Assembly (NCBI RefSeq): GCF_000365305.1
Contig: NZ_CM001841.1
Coordinates: forward strand, 2,706,323 to 2,770,322
DNA from: Dickeya dianthicola NCPPB 453
Lineage (GTDB): Bacteria > Pseudomonadota > Gammaproteobacteria > Enterobacterales > Enterobacteriaceae
DNA length: 64,000 bases
Reading direction: 5' to 3'
Part shown: in pieces, positions 9,241 through 17,004 of the stretch
Numbering within the stretch: position 1 is the first letter of the stretch
Layout of the letters: the number at the start of each line of letters is the position of its first letter
Position numbers and translations under genes: made by a program
Notes under the pieces: generated by a model
Database searches by the model: none
What the model was told of the DNA's origin: nothing
Seen by the model: the letters and a program-made list of their open reading frames with translations, nothing else

Positions 9241-12200
9241 ATGCCTGAACAATATCGCTATACCTTGCCTGGCAAAGCGGGCGAACAACGCCTGTTAGGT
9301 CAGCTTACCGGCGCAGCCTGCGCCGTCGAATGCGCAGAGATCGTTGAACGTCACGCCGGACTGGTGGTGTTGATTACCCCTGACATGCAGAATGCCCTGC
9401 GGTTGCGCGACGAAATTCAGCAGTTTACCGCACAGCCGGTCATGACGCTGCCGGATTGGGAAACCCTTCCGTACGATAGCTTCTCTCCCCACCAGGAAAT
9501 TATCTCCGCCCGGTTATCCACCCTGTACCAGTTACCCTCGCTGACGCGCGGCGTGTTGATCCTGCCGGTCAATACCCTGATGCAGAAAGTGTGTCCGCAC
9601 GCTTTCCTGCACGGTCATGCGCTGATGCTGAAAAAAGGCCAGCGTCTGTCGCGCGACCGGCTGCGCAACCAACTGGAACAGGCCGGCTACCGCAGCGTCG
9701 ATCAGGTGATGGAGCATGGCGAGTTCGCCACCCGCGGCGCGCTGCTCGACCTGTTTCCGATGGGCAGCGAAGAACCGTTCCGCATCGATTTCTTCGACGA
9801 TGAAATCGACAGCCTGCGGCTGTTTGACGCCGATACCCAGCGCACGCTGAATGAAGTCGAACAGATTCATCTGCTGCCGGCCCGGGAGTTCCCTACCGAC
9901 AAGACCGCCATCGAGCTGTTTCGCAGCCAGTGGCGCGAGCAATTTGAGGTCAGGCGCGACGCCGAACACGTCTATCAGCAGGTGAGCAAAGGCACCCTGC
10001 CCGCCGGGATAGAATACTGGCAGTCGCTGTTCTTCAACCAGCCGCTGCCGGCGCTGTTCAGCTATCTGCCAACCGGCACGCTGCTGGTCAATACCGGCGA
10101 CATCCAGCAAGGTGCCGACCGTTTCTGGCAGGACATCCAGCAGCGCCACGACAGCCGCCGGGTTGACCCGATGCGCCCGCTGTTGCCGCCGAATGCGCTG
10201 TGGCTGCCGGTGGATACGCTGTTTGCCGAGCTAAAACAGTGGCCGCGCGTACAACTGCGTAGCGACACGCTGCCGGATAAAGCCGCCAACATCAATCTGG
10301 GTTACCAGCCATTGCCAGATCTGGCGGTCCAGCACCAGAACAAATCGCCGCTGGATGCGCTGCGCCGTTTTGTGGAGCAGTTCGGCGGGCAGATTGTGTT
10401 TTCGGTGGAAAGCGAAGGCCGCCGGGAAACGTTGCAGGAGGTGCTGTCGCGTATCAAGCTGTCCCCTGCGCCGGTGAAAAGCCTGGAGCAGACGGCATCG
10501 CCGGGTTGCTACCTGATGATAGGCGCCAGCGAGCACGGCTTTATTGATACCCTGCGCCAGCGCACGCTGATCTGCGAAAGCGATCTGCTGGGTGAACGCG
10601 TCAGCCGTCGCCGTCAGGACAGCCGCCGCACCATCAACACCGATACCCTGATCCGCAACCTGGCGGAGTTGCGCCCAGGCCAGCCGGTGGTGCATCTCGA
10701 ACACGGCGTCGGCCGTTACGCCGGGCTGACCACGCTGGAAGCCGGCGGCATCAAGGCGGAATACCTGATTCTGCATTACGCCGGCGAAGACAAACTGTAT
10801 GTGCCGGTGTCGTCTTTGCATCTTATCAGCCGTTACGCCGGCGGTGCCGAAGAAAGCGCGCCGTTGCACAAGCTGGGCGGAGACGCCTGGGTGCGGGCGC
10901 GTCAGAAAGCGGCGGAGAAAGTGCGCGATGTGGCCGCCGAACTGCTGGATGTCTATGCCCAGCGCGCCGCCCACACCGGCTTCGCCTTCAAACACGACAG
11001 GGAACAGTACCAGCTGTTCTGTCAGGGTTTCCCGTTTGATACCACGCCGGATCAAGCGCAGGCCATCAACGCCGTGCTGAGCGACATGTGCCGCCCGCTG
11101 GCGATGGACCGGCTGGTATGCGGCGACGTCGGCTTCGGCAAAACCGAAGTCGCGATGCGCGCCGCGTTTCTGGCGGTGGAAAACCATAAACAGGTGGCGG
11201 TGCTGGTGCCGACCACCCTGCTGGCTCAGCAGCACTTCGATAATTTCCGCGACCGCTTCGCCAACTGGCCGGTGCGCATCGAAATGCTGTCTCGCTTCCG
11301 TAGCCAGAAAGAGCAGACCCAGGTGCTGGAGCAGACGCAGGAAGGCAAAGTGGATATTTTGATCGGCACCCACAAATTACTGCAAAGCGATGTGTACTGG
11401 CTGGATTTGGGTTTGCTGATCGTCGATGAAGAACACCGGTTCGGCGTGCGCCACAAAGAGCGCATCAAAGCGATGCGCGCCAACGTCGATATCCTGACGC
11501 TCACCGCGACGCCGATTCCGCGCACGCTGAACATGGCGATGAGCGGCATCCGCGACTTGTCTATCATCGCCACGCCGCCGGCACGCCGTCTGGCGGTGAA
11601 AACCTTCGTGCGCGAGTACGACAGTCTGGTGGTGCGTGAGGCCATCCTGCGTGAAATCCTGCGCGGCGGACAGGTGTACTACCTCTACAATGACGTAGAA
11701 AACATCGAGAAAGCCGCCCAACAGCTGAACGAGCTGGTGCCGGAAGCCCGTATCGCCATCGGCCACGGTCAGATGCGCGAGCGCGACCTGGAGCGGGTGA
11801 TGAACGATTTCCATCACCAGCGTTTCAATGTGCTGGTGTGTACCACCATCATTGAAACCGGTATCGATATTCCGAGCGCCAACACCATCATCATCGAACG
11901 CGCCGATCACTTCGGTCTGGCGCAGTTGCATCAGTTGCGCGGCCGCGTCGGACGATCTCACCATCAGGCTTATGCCTACCTGCTTACCCCCAATCCCAAG
12001 GCGATGAGCAACGACGCCCACAAGCGGCTGGAAGCCATCGCCTCGCTGGAAGATCTGGGGGCGGGTTTCGCTCTCGCCACCCACGACCTGGAAATTCGCG
12101 GCGCGGGCGAGCTGTTGGGCGAAGGCCAGAGCGGCCAGATGGAAAGCGTTGGTTTCTCGCTGTACATGGACCTGCTGGAAAGCGCGGTGGAATCGCTCAA

Positions 12201-12690
12201 GGCCGGACGAGAACCGTCGCTGGAAGACCTGATCAGCGGCCAGACCGACGTGGAACTGCGTTTGCCGGCGCTGTTGCCGGACGACTTCATTCCAGACGTC
12301 AATACCCGCTTGTCGTTTTACAAGCGTATCGCCAGCGCCAAAAACGACAACGAACTGGATGACCTGAAAGCGGAACTGATCGACCGTTTCGGCAAACTGC
12401 CGGACGCCGCCCGTCACCTGCTGCAGGTAGCCGGTTTGCGCCAGCAGGCGCAAACACTGGGCATCAAGCGTATCGAAGGCAACGACAAGGGCGGTTTTGT
12501 CGAATTCAGTCAGCATAATCGCGTCGACCCCACGCATCTGATCGGCCTGCTGCAGCGCGACCCTAAAATTTATCGTCTGGACGGCCCCAGCCGGCTGAAA
12601 TTCATCAAGGATCTGGGTGGATACCCGCAGCGGCTGACGTTCATCACCACCCTACTGGAGGAGATGGCGCAGCATACGTGTGCCGCCTGA
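9241..12690 (+). CDS. mfd: Transcription-repair coupling factor Mfd
   Basis: Mfd (1149 residues, E. coli 1148) displaces stalled RNA polymerase and recruits UvrA. Visible parts in order are the N-terminal UvrB-like module (about 1-330), the RNA-polymerase interaction domain near the segment VVHLEHGVGRYAGL, and the RecG-like translocase. The translocase carries Walker A GDVGFGKTEVA, the DEEH box VDEEHRFGV, TATPIPRTL, and motif VI QLRGRVGRSHHQAYAYLL. The C-terminal domain that masks the UvrA site ends the protein. Two ATG codons are adjacent (9238 and 9241); the second matches the E. coli start. Confidence 0.98.
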   Translation: MPEQYRYTLPGKAGEQRLLGQLTGAACAVECAEIVERHAGLVVLITPDMQNALRLRDEIQQFTAQPVMTLPDWETLPYDSFSPHQEIISARLSTLYQLPSLTRGVLILPVNTLMQKVCPHAFLHGHALMLKKGQRLSRDRLRNQLEQAGYRSVDQVMEHGEFATRGALLDLFPMGSEEPFRIDFFDDEIDSLRLFDADTQRTLNEVEQIHLLPAREFPTDKTAIELFRSQWREQFEVRRDAEHVYQQVSKGTLPAGIEYWQSLFFNQPLPALFSYLPTGTLLVNTGDIQQGADRFWQDIQQRHDSRRVDPMRPLLPPNALWLPVDTLFAELKQWPRVQLRSDTLPDKAANINLGYQPLPDLAVQHQNKSPLDALRRFVEQFGGQIVFSVESEGRRETLQEVLSRIKLSPAPVKSLEQTASPGCYLMIGASEHGFIDTLRQRTLICESDLLGERVSRRRQDSRRTINTDTLIRNLAELRPGQPVVHLEHGVGRYAGLTTLEAGGIKAEYLILHYAGEDKLYVPVSSLHLISRYAGGAEESAPLHKLGGDAWVRARQKAAEKVRDVAAELLDVYAQRAAHTGFAFKHDREQYQLFCQGFPFDTTPDQAQAINAVLSDMCRPLAMDRLVCGDVGFGKTEVAMRAAFLAVENHKQVAVLVPTTLLAQQHFDNFRDRFANWPVRIEMLSRFRSQKEQTQVLEQTQEGKVDILIGTHKLLQSDVYWLDLGLLIVDEEHRFGVRHKERIKAMRANVDILTLTATPIPRTLNMAMSGIRDLSIIATPPARRLAVKTFVREYDSLVVREAILREILRGGQVYYLYNDVENIEKAAQQLNELVPEARIAIGHGQMRERDLERVMNDFHHQRFNVLVCTTIIETGIDIPSANTIIIERADHFGLAQLHQLRGRVGRSHHQAYAYLLTPNPKAMSNDAHKRLEAIASLEDLGAGFALATHDLEIRGAGELLGEGQSGQMESVGFSLYMDLLESAVESLKAGREPSLEDLISGQTDVELRLPALLPDDFIPDVNTRLSFYKRIASAKNDNELDDLKAELIDRFGKLPDAARHLLQVAGLRQQAQTLGIKRIEGNDKGGFVEFSQHNRVDPTHLIGLLQRDPKIYRLDGPSRLKFIKDLGGYPQRLTFITTLLEEMAQHTCAA

Positions 12691-12749
12691 TTATTTTTCT
12701 GACATAAATTGTGATGGCCCGACTAAAATCAAAAGAATAATCGCCGATA

Positions 12750-12830
12750 TATACCAAAGTAATTCGAGTTGCAGGACAAAACGCACGTGTTTTGAACAAT
12801 GTGCCTGCAACGTGGACTATAACGGGTATA
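12750..12830. repeat. TIR-bearing intergenic repeat, copy 1 (81 bp)
   Basis: The left end tatacc..taattcgagttgcagg and the right end cctgcaac...acgggtata are inverted copies of each other. They match the ends of the copies at 16736-16862 and 55621-55690. The interior differs and holds a near-palindrome around cacgtg. The copy fills the gap between mfd and the EAL gene. Confidence 0.75.
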
Positions 12831-12866
12831 GAACAGCTATAAGGTCAGTTCAAGGGCCATACACAA

Positions 12867-14372
12867 ATGAATAAACTAATCGCTTTCTTGACCTTTTTAG
12901 CGATGTTCACCACGGGCTTATGGGTAATTTACTATCAGGACTATCGTACTGATAGTCAGAGCGCTTATACCAACGCGGAAAGGGCGGTCAAAAATATCGA
13001 AGAAATTCTCGACGAGGCCAAAGATGCGGTGGAAGACAGTAAACCGCTACTGGCTCAACCCTGTACGCCTGAGGTCATTCGACAGTTGAATATGACGGCG
13101 GCGGTTGCCAGCCATCTGCGTACCGTCAGTTTGATCAAAAACGATGTGGTGTACTGCTCATCGTTGTATGGCGTGGATAATCGCCCTGCGGCGCTGGGAC
13201 GCTTTCATATGCGGGAACTGGCGCTGCTGGCCGGCAATTCCGTCACACCGGACCGAACCCTGATTATGTATCTCAGCACCACGTCGGACGGCAGTGTCGG
13301 CGTGGCGGTACATGGCCAGCATTTGACTAACGTTCTGGACCTGCTCAGCAAGCGACGCAATCTTTATTTGTTAGTCGGCAATACCTGGATATCCCGAGAG
13401 AATAAGGTATCGACCTTTAACCCTGAAGATCTGCGTAATTTTATTATCATCCCGTCCAGTCACTACCATTTTTCCATCCTGTATCCCCACGATGAAAAAT
13501 ATTCCCTTGTCGACTTTTGGGATCAGGAAAAAATGACCTTGCTGGTGGTTTTCCTGATTGCCCTCGGCTCCGGTTTTCTGGCCTATAAATACTCGACGCG
13601 TTTCAACTCGCCTTATGACGGCATTCGGCGCGCCATCGAAAATCAAGAAGTATTGCCCTATTACCAGCCGGTTATCTCCACCGAGTCACAGGAAATTTAC
13701 GGTGTGGAAGTGCTGGCGCGCTGGCATCACCCGAAAAGCGGTTTTATTTCTCCCGATATTTTTATTCCGCTGTGCGAACAAAGCGGGCTGATTATCCCGA
13801 TGACCCGCTCGTTAATGAGCAGCGTGATGCGCGATTTAACATCCCACCTGGACACCCTGCCGGATAATTTGCACATCGCCATCAATATCAGCGCCCTGCA
13901 CTGCCAGTGCGATGATTTTATTACCGACTGCCTGAATTTTGTCGCTGCCTTCAGCGAGAAAAACGTGCATTTGATGATTGAAATCACCGAGCGGGAAAAA
14001 ATCGAGATTACGCCGGAAACCATCGCTTTCTTCAAAAAGCTCAGCGACGCCGGGATATTGATCGCGCTGGACGATTTCGGCACCGGCTATTCCAATTTCG
14101 ACTACCTCAGAAAACTGCATGTGAATGTCATCAAGATAGACCAGTCGTTCGTCAGCATGATCGATGAAAATGATCCGCAATCCAGCACGCTGGTGAACTG
14201 CGTTATCGACCTGGCGCAGCAGATGCACCTGATGACGGTCGCCGAAGGGGTAGAAACCGAATATCAGGCCGCGTTTTTGTCCCGCAAACAGATCAACTTC
14301 ATGCAGGGGTATTTCTTCTCACGACCGCTGCCGTTTGACGAACTGGCGCAAACCTGGCTCAACAAACGCTGA
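12867..14372 (+). CDS. CSS-motif EAL-domain cyclic di-GMP phosphodiesterase
   Basis: The 501-residue inner-membrane protein has a first helix at about residues 4-22 and a periplasmic domain with the CSS motif at Cys97-Ser98-Ser99 and a second Cys at 66. A second helix follows (about 222-240), then a cytoplasmic EAL domain from about residue 256. All catalytic motifs are intact: EVLARW, the Asn of AINIS, IEITE, LDDFGTGYSNFDYL, VIKIDQ and AEGVE. In E. coli PdeC-type proteins the two periplasmic cysteines form a redox-sensitive disulfide that controls phosphodiesterase activity and proteolysis, so the same may hold here. Dickeya has a described EAL phosphodiesterase called EcpC; whether this is that gene cannot be decided from sequence alone. 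Confidence 0.9.
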   Translation: MNKLIAFLTFLAMFTTGLWVIYYQDYRTDSQSAYTNAERAVKNIEEILDEAKDAVEDSKPLLAQPCTPEVIRQLNMTAAVASHLRTVSLIKNDVVYCSSLYGVDNRPAALGRFHMRELALLAGNSVTPDRTLIMYLSTTSDGSVGVAVHGQHLTNVLDLLSKRRNLYLLVGNTWISRENKVSTFNPEDLRNFIIIPSSHYHFSILYPHDEKYSLVDFWDQEKMTLLVVFLIALGSGFLAYKYSTRFNSPYDGIRRAIENQEVLPYYQPVISTESQEIYGVEVLARWHHPKSGFISPDIFIPLCEQSGLIIPMTRSLMSSVMRDLTSHLDTLPDNLHIAINISALHCQCDDFITDCLNFVAAFSEKNVHLMIEITEREKIEITPETIAFFKKLSDAGILIALDDFGTGYSNFDYLRKLHVNVIKIDQSFVSMIDENDPQSSTLVNCVIDLAQQMHLMTVAEGVETEYQAAFLSRKQINFMQGYFFSRPLPFDELAQTWLNKR

Positions 14373-14487
14373 GCCAGCGTGTCGTTGAGCCGGCGCCTTG
14401 GCGATATTATCCGTCTCCGTCTTTACAAGCCCTGGCGCAAGCGGTAAATTCCCGCCCCTTCTCTACTGGCATGGGGATTAAACAACA

Positions 14488-15837
14488 ATGTTTGTCGGCT
14501 TTGACTATGGTACGGCCAACTGTTCGTTGGCTGTCATGGAACACGGGGCGCCACGCCTGCTGCAACTGGAGCAACAGTCGCCCTATTTGCAGTCGATGCT
14601 GTGCGCGCCCAGCCGCGAAGCGGTCAGCGAATGGCTGTGGCGGCATCATCAGGTCGCGGCGGAAGGCGAAAACGCCCAACTACTGCAACGCGCCATCCAC
14701 CACAACCGCGAAGAAGATATCCAGGTTCAGCCGGACAGCGTCAGGTTCGGGCTGGCGGCGCTGGCGCATTACATGGATGACCCACAAGACGTCTGGTTCG
14801 TGAAATCGCCCAAGTCGTTTCTCGGCGCCACCGGGCTGAAACCTCAGCAAATGGCGCTATTTGAAGATCTGGTGTGTACCATGATGCTGCACATTCGCCG
14901 GCAGGCCGAGCAACAACTCGACCAGCCGATCGAGCAGGCGGTGATTGGCCGACCGATCAACTTTCAGGGCATGGGCGGCGAAGAGTCCAACCGTCAGGCT
15001 CAGGGCATTCTGGAACGAGCCGCCCAGCGCGCCGGGTTCCGGCAGGTGGCGTTCCAGTTTGAACCGGTGGCCGCCGGCCTTGATTTCGAAGCCACGCTGC
15101 AGCAAGAAAAACGGGTGCTGGTGGTGGATATCGGCGGCGGCACCACCGACTGCTCGATGCTGCTCATGGGGCCCGACTGGCGCGCCCGGCGCGAACGGGC
15201 GGAAAGCCTGCTGGGCCACAGCGGCTGCCGGGTCGGCGGCAACGATCTGGACATCATGCTGGCGTTTCGGCAGTTCTGCCCGCTGTTGGGGATGAACGGC
15301 ATCACCGCAAAAGGCACCGCCCTACCGGTGCTGCCGTGGTGGAACGCCGTCGCCATCAACGACGTGCCGGCACAGGCGGAGTTTTACAGCAGCGCCTGCG
15401 GCAAGCTGCTGCGCGATTTGATCCGCGATGCGCGCGAACCCGACCGGGTGGAGCGCCTGCTGACGGTATGGCGTCAGCGACTGAGCTACCGTCTGGTACG
15501 GCTGGCGGAAGAACAGAAAATCGCCTTATCGCAGGCGGAAAGCTCACAGGCGCATCTGTCGTTCATCTCGCCCGATCTGGCAACCTGCGTCAGCGCGAGT
15601 CAGTTGGAAGAGGCGATTGCCCAACCGCTGGAACACATCAGGCAGCAGCTCATTCAGGCCCAGAAAAACAGCCAGACCCGGCCGGATGTGATTTACCTGA
15701 CCGGCGGCAGCGCGCGTTCGCCGTTGCTGCGCGCCGCCATCAGCGACTGCCTACCCGAGGTGCCGATCGCCAGCGGCGACGACTTCGGTTCCGTCACCGC
15801 CGGACTGGCTCGCTGGGCCGAGACTCTGTTTCGCTAA
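14488..15837 (+). CDS. yegD: Hsp70-family chaperone-like protein YegD
   Basis: The protein (449 residues, E. coli 450) has the actin-like ATPase fold of Hsp70 but lacks the usual substrate-binding and lid domains. The phosphate-1 motif is GFDYGTANCSLAV at the N-terminus, phosphate 2 is VVDIGGGTTDCS (about 209-220), and the adenosine motif is YLTGGSARSPLL near the C-terminus. A GGGGATT-like ribosome-binding site precedes the ATG. Its biological role is not established even in E. coli. The stop codon lies inside a 15-bp tandem repeat that adds two further in-frame stops. Confidence 0.93.
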   Translation: MFVGFDYGTANCSLAVMEHGAPRLLQLEQQSPYLQSMLCAPSREAVSEWLWRHHQVAAEGENAQLLQRAIHHNREEDIQVQPDSVRFGLAALAHYMDDPQDVWFVKSPKSFLGATGLKPQQMALFEDLVCTMMLHIRRQAEQQLDQPIEQAVIGRPINFQGMGGEESNRQAQGILERAAQRAGFRQVAFQFEPVAAGLDFEATLQQEKRVLVVDIGGGTTDCSMLLMGPDWRARRERAESLLGHSGCRVGGNDLDIMLAFRQFCPLLGMNGITAKGTALPVLPWWNAVAINDVPAQAEFYSSACGKLLRDLIRDAREPDRVERLLTVWRQRLSYRLVRLAEEQKIALSQAESSQAHLSFISPDLATCVSASQLEEAIAQPLEHIRQQLIQAQKNSQTRPDVIYLTGGSARSPLLRAAISDCLPEVPIASGDDFGSVTAGLARWAETLFR

Positions 15838-15874
15838 GCGGCATTTTGCTAAACGGCATTTCGCTAAGCGGCCT
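15830..15874. repeat. 15-bp tandem repeat x3 spanning the yegD stop codon
   Basis: Units are at 15830-15844, 15845-15859 and 15860-15874, with consensus ttcgctaagcggcat and one to two changes per unit. Because the unit is five codons long, the yegD frame reads F-R-stop, then A-A-F-C-stop, then T-A-F-R-stop. The array therefore gives three in-frame TAA codons. Confidence 0.85.
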
Positions 15875-15891
15875 CCCGCTCGTCAGGCGCC

Positions 15892-16707
15892 TCAGGACAC
15901 GGCCGTCGTGAGGCGTTCAAACCAATGCTGGCTGTCGTAATCGTCAGCCAGCACAATCCCGAACTGCTGGTGCAGACAATCCAGATAATCACGGTGGCTA
16001 TCGATCCATCGTTCGCTTTTCTGCCCCTGATGGGTCACGATCAGACGGTTGTCCGATAACGTCACTCGCCCTTCCGGCGTCACGCGGGTGCAAAGCGATT
16101 TGCCGGTGAAAGGCGATGACGGCGAGGTTTGGTGGTAATGCGCCATGTCGGCGTACTCCTCCAGTTGCCGGGATTGCAGCGTAAACTTGTACTGTGGTTT
16201 CCAGGCGTGGCCCGCCGTCAGTTGCTGCAACTGGTAGCCGTCATCCGTGGCCGCCACCCGATAACTGACCTGTTCTTCGTGGGATACCGCGCCAGACAGC
16301 GGCACCGGCACGCAGAATGAATCGCCGAAACTGATATCGGCAATCACCGCCGCCTGCGGCAGTTCGACCTTCAGAAACAGATGATCGAATGGTTGCCCGT
16401 AATGACCGTCGTCATTCCACACCTGACCGGCCAGCAGTTGCACATCAAACGCCAATGCTTTCAGCAGCAGATAAAATCCGTAGTTGAGTTCGTAGCAGAA
16501 GCCGCCGCGTCGCTCATCAACGATCTTGCGGTAGATGGCGGATTGATCAAGGCGTATCGGTTTCCCGAACACCACATCCAGGTTTTCAAACGGAATGTGC
16601 GTGAGGTGAGCCAGGTGGAGCCTGTGCAGTTGTAAAGCCGGTTCCACAGGCAGTGAACTGACGCCAATGCGTTGCAGATAGCGTTGAACTTCTGAATGAT
16701 CCAGCAT
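15892..16707 (-). CDS. Arylamine N-acetyltransferase
   Basis: The product of 271 residues belongs to the NAT family, which transfers acetyl from acetyl-CoA to arylamines and N-hydroxyarylamines (E. coli NhoA). The catalytic triad is visible: Cys in RRGGFCYELN (about residue 70), His in PFDHLFLKV and Asp in VIADISFGD. The N-terminal THIPFENLDVVFGK motif is also typical. It faces yegD convergently and is followed upstream by the intergenic repeat at 16736-16862. Its position here is not shared with E. coli. Confidence 0.93.
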   Translation of the reverse strand: MLDHSEVQRYLQRIGVSSLPVEPALQLHRLHLAHLTHIPFENLDVVFGKPIRLDQSAIYRKIVDERRGGFCYELNYGFYLLLKALAFDVQLLAGQVWNDDGHYGQPFDHLFLKVELPQAAVIADISFGDSFCVPVPLSGAVSHEEQVSYRVAATDDGYQLQQLTAGHAWKPQYKFTLQSRQLEEYADMAHYHQTSPSSPFTGKSLCTRVTPEGRVTLSDNRLIVTHQGQKSERWIDSHRDYLDCLHQQFGIVLADDYDSQHWFERLTTAVS

Positions 16708-16735
16708 ATGTCTTCCCGGTGCCTAAATAAAAGCC

Positions 16736-16862
16736 TATACCCTTCATACTTCAAGTTGCAGGTGTGTTGGCTGCATTCGCTCACCCGAATCACTTACTTA
16801 AGTAAGCTCATCGGGATTCACTCACTTGCCGCCTTCCTGCAACTCGAATTATTTAGGGTATA
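16736..16862. repeat. TIR-bearing intergenic repeat, copy 2 (127 bp, longest)
   Basis: The element starts tatacccttcatacttcaag and ends with the inverted counterpart ...cgaattatttagggtata; gttgcagg and cctgcaac are exactly matched within the ends. The interior contains a long imperfect hairpin centred on cttacttaagtaag (about 16793-16806). It has no coding capacity and lies upstream of the acetyltransferase gene. It is probably the most complete of the three copies. Confidence 0.8.
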
Positions 16863-17004
16863 TAGCTGTAGGCGGCATTGGCAATAGGCTGTCGATAATA
16901 CCCCTTCGCTGCCTATTGATAAACGGGGCGTCCTATTCGGCTGATAATAAAGGCGATAACGGTCACGAAGCGGCACAGCCGACAGGGATGCGCCGCCCGT
17001 CGGG

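Noticed and set aside
10231-11373. Long antisense frame (380 codons) opposite mfd
   Set aside because: It is the complementary reading of a GC-rich conserved gene, with His/Gln/Arg-rich composition typical of such shadows and no start context.
11377-12537. Second long antisense frame (386 codons) opposite mfd
   Set aside because: Same reason: mirror of the mfd codon pattern, no recognisable motifs.
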